From contig NZ_CP089293.1 in NCBI RefSeq assembly GCF_021919345.1, positions 1,550,001 to 1,614,000 of the forward strand: a stretch of 64,000 bases of DNA, in the 5' to 3' direction. Positions within the stretch are counted from its first letter, which is position 1; the number at the start of each line of letters is the position of its first letter. Position numbers and translations under genes: made by a program. Source of the stretch: Paenarthrobacter nicotinovorans (GTDB lineage Bacteria > Actinomycetota > Actinomycetes > Actinomycetales > Micrococcaceae). Under the pieces are notes generated by a model. That model did not search any database. It was not told the origin of the DNA and worked only from the letters and a program-made list of their open reading frames with translations. This document shows positions 55,847 to 64,000 of this stretch, piece after piece.

Positions 55847-56779
55847 ATGTCTGACGTTCGCGCGCCCATTCCCACCCTTGGTACCCTGCTGACCGCCATG
55901 GTCACCCCGTTCACCGACGACGGCAAGGTGGACTACGACCAAGCCGCGGCACTGGCAGAAAAGCTGGTCCAGGATGGCTGCGATGGACTGGTGGTTACAG
56001 GCACCACCGGAGAGACGTCCACCCTCACGGACGACGAAAACCTGGGCATGTTCCGGGCTGTCAAGGAAGCCGTCGGTGGCAAGGCTGCCATTATCGCGGG
56101 CACGGGCACCAACGACACTGCCCACTCGGTGCACCTTTCGCAGCGCGCTGCCGAGTTGGGCGTCGATGGTCTCCTGATCGTGACCCCTTACTACAACAAG
56201 CCAAGCCAGGCTGGTGTGCGCGCCCACTTCGAGACCATTGCCTCGGCTACCGACTTGCCGGTGATGCTCTATGACATTCCCGGACGGTCCTCCATCGCCA
56301 TTGCGCCGGAGACCATGATCGAACTGGCCAAGCACCAGAACATTGTGGCCGTCAAGGATGCGAAGGCTGATTTCGCTGCCGCTACCCGCGTCATGGCTGA
56401 GACCGACCTTCTTTTCTACTCCGGCGATGACGGCCTGACCCTCCAGTGGATGGCCCTCGGCGCCGTCGGACTGGTGGGCGTCACCACCCACGTGGCTACG
56501 CGCCGCTTCCGCGAGCTGATCGACGCCGTCAACAACAACGACCTCGCTACGGCGCGGTCCATCAACTTTGAACTGGAGCCGGTGGTTCGTGGAACCATGA
56601 CCCGGGTCCAAGGCGCAGTAGCCGCCAAGCAGATTCTCAAGTGGCAGGGAGTCCTGCCCAACTCGGTTGTCCGTTTGCCCCTCGTGGAGCCGGACGCGGC
56701 CGAGATCGAAATCATCCGCGGGGATTTGGCGGAAGCCGGAATGGACTTCACCGTCCAGGATGGTTCCGCCGGAAAGTAG
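55847..56779 (+). CDS. dapA: 4-hydroxy-tetrahydrodipicolinate synthase
   Basis: 310 aa TIM barrel that condenses pyruvate and aspartate semialdehyde. GTTGETSTLTDDE (Thr-Thr proton relay), TPYYNKPSQAGVRAHF (Tyr), YDIPGRSS (Arg) and the Schiff-base Lys in NIVAVKDAKAD are in place. Followed after 6 bases by rnj, the conserved actinobacterial pair. Confidence 0.97.
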   Translation: MSDVRAPIPTLGTLLTAMVTPFTDDGKVDYDQAAALAEKLVQDGCDGLVVTGTTGETSTLTDDENLGMFRAVKEAVGGKAAIIAGTGTNDTAHSVHLSQRAAELGVDGLLIVTPYYNKPSQAGVRAHFETIASATDLPVMLYDIPGRSSIAIAPETMIELAKHQNIVAVKDAKADFAAATRVMAETDLLFYSGDDGLTLQWMALGAVGLVGVTTHVATRRFRELIDAVNNNDLATARSINFELEPVVRGTMTRVQGAVAAKQILKWQGVLPNSVVRLPLVEPDAAEIEIIRGDLAEAGMDFTVQDGSAGK

Positions 56780-56785
56780 CACAAT

Positions 56786-58477
56786 ATGACCCAAACCGCC
56801 CTTCCCGGACTGGTTACGCCGCCGAAACTGCCGAAAGGCACGCTGCGGATCGTTCCGCTCGGTGGACTGGGAGAGATCGGCCGCAACATGGCGGTCTTCG
56901 AGATCGACGGCAAGCTGCTCATAGTCGACTGCGGGGTACTTTTCCCCGAGGAGACGCAGCCCGGCGTTGATCTGATCCTGCCCGATTTCTCCTACATCGA
57001 GAACCGGCTGGAGGACGTGGTCGGGGTTGTCCTCACCCACGGCCACGAGGACCACATTGGCGCGGTTCCCTACCTGCTGCGCCTCAAGGCCGACATTCCG
57101 CTGATCGGTTCCCAGCTCACCCTTGCGCTGGTGGAAGCGAAGCTGCAGGAGCACCGGATCAAGCCTTACACGCTCACCGTCACGGAGGGCCAGGTTGAGC
57201 AGTTCGGTCCCTTCGAGTGTGAATTCGTTGCCGTCAACCACTCCATTCCGGATGCCTTGGCCGTCTTTATCCGTACCGAAGGGGGCAACGTCCTCCATAC
57301 CGGTGACTTCAAGATGGACCAGTTGCCGTTGGATGGCCGCATCACGGACCTCCGGCACTTTGCCCGCCTCGGTGAGGAAGGAGTCGACCTCTTCATGGCC
57401 GACTCCACCAACGCCGACGTGCCTGGCTTCACCACGGCAGAGAAGGAAATCGGGCCAACACTGGACCGACTCTTCGGGCAGGCAAAGAAGCGCATCATTG
57501 TGGCTTCCTTCTCCTCCCATGTGCACCGTGTCCAGCAGGTACTCGATGCAGCAGCAAAGCACGGACGCAAGGTCGCCTTCGTGGGCCGCTCCATGGTGCG
57601 GAACATGGCCATCGCCGCCAAGCTTGGTTACCTGGAGGTTCCTGACGGCATCCTGGTGGACATCAAGAACATCGACAACATGCCGGACGATCGCGTGGTC
57701 CTCATGTCCACGGGGTCCCAGGGTGAGCCGATGGCAGCCCTTTCGCGCATGGCCAACGGCGACCACCGGGTGATTGTCGGCAAGGGCGATACCGTCATCC
57801 TGGCGTCCAGCCTCATCCCCGGCAACGAGAACGCCGTATTCCGCATCATCAACGGTCTCCTCAAGCTTGGAGCCGACGTCATCCACAAGGGCACGGCCAA
57901 GGTCCACGTCTCCGGTCACGCGGCGGCGGGGGAGTTGCTCTATTGCTACAACATCCTTGAGCCGCTCAACGCCATGCCGGTGCACGGTGAAACGCGCCAC
58001 CTGATCGCCAACGGGAACATTGCCCTGGAATCAGGCGTGCCGTCGGATGGCATCATCCTCAGCGATAACGGCACCGTGATCGACCTCAAGGACCACGTGG
58101 CGAACATTGTGGGCCAAGTGGAGGTGGGCTTCGTCTACGTGGATGGTTCGAGCGTTGGCGAAATCACTGACGCAGACCTGAAGGACCGCCGCGTCCTCGG
58201 CGACGAAGGCTTCATTTCCGTCATCACGGTCATCAGCCGCACCACCGGCAAAATCGTGTCCGGACCGGAGATCCACGCCCGTGGCGTCGCTGAAGACGAC
58301 TCGGTCTTCGACGAGATCATCCCGAAGATCAACGCCGCACTCGAAGAGGCTGTGCTGAATCACACAGACCACACGAACCACCAGTTGCAACAGGTGGTTC
58401 GCAGGATCATCGGCACGTGGGTCAACCGCAAGCTTCGCCGCCGTCCAATGATCATCCCGGTGGTCCTGGAGGCCTAG
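56786..58477 (+). CDS. rnj: Ribonuclease J
   Basis: 563 aa metallo-beta-lactamase/beta-CASP RNase with 5'-3' exo- and endo-activity. RIVPLGGLGEIGRNM opens it, metal motif LTHGHEDHIG (about residues 78-87), HTGDFKMD, and the beta-CASP segment ASFSSHVHRVQQVLDAA, followed by GHAAAGELL and PVHGETRHL, then the C-terminal dimerisation domain. Ends 21 bases before a 38-bp palindrome. Confidence 0.96.
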   Translation: MTQTALPGLVTPPKLPKGTLRIVPLGGLGEIGRNMAVFEIDGKLLIVDCGVLFPEETQPGVDLILPDFSYIENRLEDVVGVVLTHGHEDHIGAVPYLLRLKADIPLIGSQLTLALVEAKLQEHRIKPYTLTVTEGQVEQFGPFECEFVAVNHSIPDALAVFIRTEGGNVLHTGDFKMDQLPLDGRITDLRHFARLGEEGVDLFMADSTNADVPGFTTAEKEIGPTLDRLFGQAKKRIIVASFSSHVHRVQQVLDAAAKHGRKVAFVGRSMVRNMAIAAKLGYLEVPDGILVDIKNIDNMPDDRVVLMSTGSQGEPMAALSRMANGDHRVIVGKGDTVILASSLIPGNENAVFRIINGLLKLGADVIHKGTAKVHVSGHAAAGELLYCYNILEPLNAMPVHGETRHLIANGNIALESGVPSDGIILSDNGTVIDLKDHVANIVGQVEVGFVYVDGSSVGEITDADLKDRRVLGDEGFISVITVISRTTGKIVSGPEIHARGVAEDDSVFDEIIPKINAALEEAVLNHTDHTNHQLQQVVRRIIGTWVNRKLRRRPMIIPVVLEA

Positions 58478-58498
58478 TCCGCCAGCAACATGAATACC

Positions 58499-58536
58499 CA
58501 AGGGGGTCTGAAATCCGCGGATTTCAGACCCCCTTG
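58499..58536. terminator. 38-bp perfect palindrome between rnj and ftsK
   Basis: Left half CAAGGGGGTCTGAAATCCG (58499-58517) is followed at once by its exact reverse complement (58518-58536), without spacer. The transcript would form a stem of about 17 pairs with a CGCG-type tip. No U-tract. ftsK starts 17 bases later. Confidence 0.75.
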
Positions 58537-58552
58537 CGGTACCGTGGCACGT

Positions 58553-61417
<2,865 letters not shown>

Positions 61418-61444
61418 CCCCCAAAGCGGCCGCCGCAAAGACGG

Positions 61445-61450
61445 TAGCCT
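61445..61450 (+). promoter_or_regulatory. -10 hexamer of leaderless pgsA promoter
   Basis: TAGCCT, 6 bases before GTG 61457. The AGAGGGG touching the GTG is too close to serve as ribosome site. Confidence 0.6.
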
Positions 61451-61456
61451 AGAGGG

Positions 61457-62059
61457 GTGACTACAGCCGAGGGTGATAACGCGACCTCCAGCAGTTCCGA
61501 TATCTGGAACCTGCCCAACATCCTCACGATGCTGCGCATCGTCCTGGTGCCGTTCTTCGTCTGGTTCCTGCTGGCCGATAACGGCGCGTACGGGATCTGG
61601 CGCTGGGCGGCGGTGGTTGCCTTCGCTGTAGCGATCTACACCGACAAGCTCGACGGCGACATCGCCCGGGCGCGCGGCCTTATTACCAACTTCGGCAAAA
61701 TCGCGGACCCCATTGCCGACAAACTGCTCATCGGCTCAGCGTTGGTGCTCCTGTCCATCCTGGGGGAGTTGCCCTGGTGGGTCACCATTCTCATTCTGGT
61801 CCGTGAATGGGGCATAACGGCACTGCGCTTCGTTGTGATTCGGTACGGGGTCATGCCCGCTTCCCGTGGCGGCAAGCTCAAGACCGTCGTACAAACAGTG
61901 GCGATCTTCCTGTACATCCTTCCCCTCCAGGCGATCGCCCCATGGCTGGGCGCCGTCGCTTTCCTGGTCATGATGGTTGCCCTCGCCATTACGTTGTGGA
62001 CCGGCGTCGAATATGTCATCCAGGCCATGCGGCTGCGCGCAGCGGGACGTCGCGCGTGA
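61457..62059 (+). CDS. pgsA: CDP-diacylglycerol-glycerol-3-phosphate 3-phosphatidyltransferase-like enzyme
   Basis: 200 aa membrane CDP-alcohol phosphotransferase. The motif D-x2-DG-x2-AR-x8-G-x3-D-x3-D is seen in TDKLDGDIARARGL followed by FGKIADPIADKLL. Four to six helices. NLPNILTMLRIVLVPFFV at the N terminus is typical of PgsA. Makes phosphatidylglycerol phosphate. Its stop overlaps cinA's GTG by 4 bases. Confidence 0.93.
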   Translation: MTTAEGDNATSSSSDIWNLPNILTMLRIVLVPFFVWFLLADNGAYGIWRWAAVVAFAVAIYTDKLDGDIARARGLITNFGKIADPIADKLLIGSALVLLSILGELPWWVTILILVREWGITALRFVVIRYGVMPASRGGKLKTVVQTVAIFLYILPLQAIAPWLGAVAFLVMMVALAITLWTGVEYVIQAMRLRAAGRRA

Positions 62060-62559
62060 AGTCCGTGAGCGGTGCGGCAGAAACCGCGGAGACGGTGGTG
62101 GGCGCCGCCGTCCGCAGTGGCCTCACGGTGGCTACGGCTGAGTCCTTGACTGCAGGTCTCGTGGCCGCAACGCTCGCCAACACTCCGGGCGCTTCGGCCA
62201 TGCTGCAAGGCGGTGTGGTCGCTTACCAGAACTCGGTCAAGGCCGGCATCCTGGGCGTGCCGGAGGAGCTTCTTGCATCGGTCGGCTCCGTTGACGGCGG
62301 TGTCGCCGAGGCAATGGCCGACGGCGCACGCCGGGCTTGCGCTGCCGACGTCGGGATTTCGACGACCGGCGTCGCCGGACCGGAGCCGCACGACGGCAAA
62401 GATGTCGGCACCGTGTTCATTGGCGTCGCGTCTGCGCTGGGGGTGGCGTCGTTCGAGTACAGCTTCGACGGCGACCGTCAGTCCATCCGCGAACAGGCCT
62501 GCGACGCCGCCCTGGCGCGCCTGCTTGCCGCGCTGGGTGACCTTGGTTACCGTTCGTAA
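62056..62559 (+). CDS. CinA-family nicotinamide-nucleotide amidase domain protein
   Basis: 167 aa, the CinA C-terminal (PncC) domain alone: TVATAESLTAGLVAATLANTPGAS, GGVVAYQNSVKAGILGVP, and STTGVAGPEPHDGKDVGTVFIG. Deamidates NMN in NAD recycling. No N-terminal MoCF-like domain, normal for this genomic position. GTG 62056 overlaps the pgsA stop (GTGA). Confidence 0.9.
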   Translation: MKSVSGAAETAETVVGAAVRSGLTVATAESLTAGLVAATLANTPGASAMLQGGVVAYQNSVKAGILGVPEELLASVGSVDGGVAEAMADGARRACAADVGISTTGVAGPEPHDGKDVGTVFIGVASALGVASFEYSFDGDRQSIREQACDAALARLLAALGDLGYRS

Positions 62560-62566
62560 AGTACTC

Positions 62567-62594
62567 GGGAACAAAAACTCATTGCCAATAGTTG
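62567..62594 (+). promoter_or_regulatory. ECF-sigma (SigR/SigH/SigE-like) promoter upstream of clgR
   Basis: GGGAAC (62567-62572), 18-base spacer, GTTG (62591-62594). Matches the GGAAC/GGAAT-N16-19-GTT form used by stress sigma factors of the SigH/SigR/SigE group. Lies about 90 bases before the clgR ATG. Confidence 0.65.
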
Positions 62595-62684
62595 TGTCAT
62601 TGTGTCGCTTCGGAAGAGCCGGGGCGCCTAGGATGTAAAAACATACCCGGTCCGCCAGCCAGCGAACCGGATCAACGAGGGAGC

Positions 62685-63131
62685 ATGGCGATACAGATGG
62701 TAAAGCAGCCCGTATCCGTAAACGGCGTTGTCCGCTGGAAGGATGTGGGCTTGGCTGATCAGGCACAGAGCGAACAGAAGGAGCGCAAAATGGTTGTACT
62801 ACGCCACGAGATCGGTGATGTACTGCGCGATGTCCGCCAGCGTCAGGGCCGTACCCTTCGCGAGGTTTCGCACAGCGCCCGCGTCTCACTTGGCTACTTG
62901 AGCGAAGTGGAACGGGGCCAGAAGGAGGCTTCTTCCGAGCTCCTGTCCTCTATCTGCACAGCCTTGGACGTTCCTTTGTCCCACATGCTTCGCGAAGTCA
63001 GCGACCGCGTGGCCGTCGCAGAAGGTGTTGCTGTCCCGGACACCGTCCCGCAGGAATTCTCACAGCGTTATGGCCGCGATCTGGGCCTCTCGGACGACTT
63101 CCCCCAGGGAATGCTCTCCGGAGCCCGCTAA
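62685..63131 (+). CDS. clgR: ClgR-like XRE-family regulator
   Basis: 148 aa. Helix-turn-helix [20 protein letters not shown], then [30 protein letters not shown] (about residues 40-90), then a short C-terminal part. Strong match to ClgR, which activates clp protease genes and is itself often a Clp substrate. ATG 62685 has GAGGGAG in front; an internal ATG at MVVLRHE is possible. Position after pgsA-cinA matches mycobacteria and corynebacteria. A stress-sigma promoter precedes it. Confidence 0.9.
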   Translation: MAIQMVKQPVSVNGVVRWKDVGLADQAQSEQKERKMVVLRHEIGDVLRDVRQRQGRTLREVSHSARVSLGYLSEVERGQKEASSELLSSICTALDVPLSHMLREVSDRVAVAEGVAVPDTVPQEFSQRYGRDLGLSDDFPQGMLSGAR

Positions 63132-63149
63132 ACGGTTCCATAAGTAACG

Positions 63150-63184
63150 AAGAAGGTCCCCAGCCTGAGGCTGGGGACCTTCTT
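63150..63184. terminator. Bidirectional terminator between clgR and MarR gene
   Basis: AAGAAGGTCCCCAGCC (63150-63165), loop TGA, and the exact complement (63169-63184): 16 pairs. Followed by TCTTT on the plus strand and preceded by A-rich sequence that gives a U-run on the minus strand. Confidence 0.85.
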
Positions 63185-63206
63185 TCTTTAGCGCTGCGGC
63201 GTCGCG

Positions 63207-63755
63207 TCACGCGCCCGGGGGATTGTCCGCGGAATCGGCTCCTGCTTCCTTGGTTCCCAGGTCCCTGAGCGCGCCGTCACCGTAGATGGCATTCAGGCGC
63301 CCCATGTAGTCGGCCAGGGTCTGGACATCTTCCAAGGGCCACTCACCGAGGCGTTCCCTGAAGACCTGGCGCCGGGCATCCTGGACGAGGTGCATCTTCT
63401 CTTCGCCCTTTTCGGTCAGGCGGATGGATTGTGCCCGCCCGTCCTGCGGATCCGCTTCCTTGTAGACCAGGCCGATGCTCTCAAGGAAGGCGATCTGGCG
63501 GCTTACCGATGGCTTGCCGACGCCGATGCAAGTGGCCAACTCGGTGAGGCGGATGGGGCCTTCCCTGCGGATGACGGTGAGCAAACCGTAGGCGGCCGGT
63601 TCCATGTCCGGATGGACCTGGCGGGACAGTTGGTGGGAGATCGAACGGGCGCGGCGCCAGAGCAGGCTCAGCTGGTGTTCCACCTGCTGGAGGGCGTCGT
63701 CGACGTCGTCGCCTGGCACGGCCGGACCTGGCGCGCTCTGGAGAGGATTGCTCAT
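63207..63755 (-). CDS. MarR-family transcriptional regulator
   Basis: 182 aa. Winged helix: AAYGLLTVIRREGPIRLTEL, then IGVGKPSVSRQIAFLESIGLV and the wing DPQDGRAQSIRLTEKGEE (about residues 70-130). ATG 63755 follows TAGAAT by 7 bases. ATG 63764 and further upstream frames overlap that hexamer. A palindrome overlapping the -10 suggests autorepression. Divergent from DUF3046; ligand unknown. Confidence 0.9.
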   Translation of the reverse strand: MSNPLQSAPGPAVPGDDVDDALQQVEHQLSLLWRRARSISHQLSRQVHPDMEPAAYGLLTVIRREGPIRLTELATCIGVGKPSVSRQIAFLESIGLVYKEADPQDGRAQSIRLTEKGEEKMHLVQDARRQVFRERLGEWPLEDVQTLADYMGRLNAIYGDGALRDLGTKEAGADSADNPPGA

Positions 63756-63762
63756 GGCAACC

Positions 63763-63768
63763 ATTCTA
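63763..63768 (-). promoter_or_regulatory. -10 hexamer of leaderless MarR-gene promoter
   Basis: TAGAAT on the minus strand, 7 bases before ATG 63755. It overlaps the left arm of the candidate operator by two bases. Confidence 0.6.
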
Positions 63769-63793
63769 GAGTCCACTGCCATGAGAGACTCTA
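63767..63793. promoter_or_regulatory. Candidate MarR operator
   Basis: TAGAGTC (63767-63773) and GACTCTA (63787-63793), perfect 7-bp inverted repeat with 13-base spacer (two helical turns centre to centre). It sits between the MarR gene -10 and the start of DUF3046. Confidence 0.55.
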
Positions 63794-63796
63794 TCC

Positions 63797-64000
63797 GTGA
63801 GGGCAAGTGACTTTTGGCGATTGATGGACGATGAATTCGGGGCCGGCTATTCCCGTGTCCTGGCCAACTCGCTGGTACTCGCCGGTGTGGGCGGGCGGAC
63901 GGCCGTGGAGGCCCTGGCGGCCGGATACCATCCCCGTGAGGTCTGGCTGGCCGTGTGCGAGGTCCAGGACGTACCCCCCGAGCGCAGGCTCGGCAGGGAC
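63797..64000 (+). CDS. DUF3046 family protein (3' end beyond window)
   Basis: 68 codons visible from GTG 63797 with no stop. The sequence begins RASDFWRLMDDEFG, continues with LVLAGVGGRTAVEALAAGY and HPREVWLAVCEVQDVPPER, which matches DUF3046, a short actinobacterial protein of 60-80 aa of unknown function that usually precedes recA. recA is therefore expected just outside the window. The start is only 3 bases after the MarR operator arm. Confidence 0.85.
   Translation, partial: MRASDFWRLMDDEFGAGYSRVLANSLVLAGVGGRTAVEALAAGYHPREVWLAVCEVQDVPPERRLGRD

Noticed and set aside
55703..58000. 765-codon open frame antisense to dapA and rnj
   Set aside because: Both plus-strand genes have full catalytic motifs and the antisense frame has none.

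Overview
The window is high-GC actinobacterial chromosome, most like a member of the Micrococcaceae (Arthrobacter/Paenarthrobacter). The grounds are the dense GTG/ATG-start genes, the many leaderless -10/start arrangements, actinobacterial families (ClgR, DUF3046, DUF4439, DUF4081-GNAT, DUF222) and a gene order that follows the housekeeping backbone known from other actinobacteria: dxr-rip-ispG-GNAT, proS, rimP-nusA-ylxR-infB-rbfA, truB-ribF-rpsO-pnp-M16 protease, dapB, dapA-rnj-ftsK-pgsA-cinA-clgR-DUF3046. I see no phage, insertion sequence, CRISPR array, rRNA or tRNA gene. No stretch above 300 bases lacks a gene.

Layout. 1-5.2 kb (+): the end of a branched-chain acyl-CoA (leucine-type) catabolic operon: biotin-carrying acyl-CoA carboxylase (cut by the window edge), acyl-CoA dehydrogenase, both subunits of a 3-oxoacid CoA-transferase, a MaoC hydratase and a CitE-like lyase. 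5.3-12.5 kb (-): a sugar uptake and oxidation operon (binding lipoprotein, two permeases, two Gfo/Idh/MocA dehydrogenases, a TIM-barrel epimerase/isomerase and a ThuA-like protein), with a divergent LacI-type regulator at 12.8 kb and several palindromic operators between them. 13.9-21.2 kb: a lipase maturation factor homologue, isoprenoid genes dxr and ispG around a site-2 protease, a GNAT protein and a lipoprotein. 21.2-23.4 kb (-): an ABC-2 exporter with its own TetR regulator. 23.5-31.8 kb: a small helical protein, proS, a TSUP permease, an APH(6)-like kinase, a VIT-type metal transporter beside a DUF4439 ferritin-like protein, then rimP-nusA-ylxR. 32-44.4 kb: infB, rbfA, a deaminase, an aminotransferase, truB, two small membrane proteins, ribF, rpsO, pnp and an M16 protease. 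44.4-52.8 kb: molybdenum cofactor synthesis (moaD, moaA, moeA, moaC, mogA, moaE) around a two-component system and a membrane-bound sulfite-oxidase-like enzyme. 52.9-64 kb: dapB, two membrane proteins, an SOS-box-preceded DUF222 fragment, dapA, rnj, ftsK, pgsA, cinA, clgR, a MarR regulator and the start of DUF3046.

How the parts work together. The first operon would turn branched-chain acyl-CoA into acetyl-CoA and acetoacetate units. The sugar operon imports a saccharide and probably processes it by oxidation rather than phosphorylation. The Moco genes supply the oxidoreductase they surround. The rest is translation, RNA decay, isoprenoid, lysine/cell-wall, phospholipid and chromosome segregation machinery.

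The most interesting signals are regulatory: a matched operator set in front of the sugar operon, a LexA-type SOS box in front of a truncated DUF222 gene, an ECF-sigma promoter in front of clgR, TetR and MarR operators in front of their own genes, twelve genes whose start codon sits 6-7 bases after a -10 hexamer, a molybdoenzyme whose twin-arginine motif is buried before its fifth membrane helix, and several long perfect palindromes between genes.
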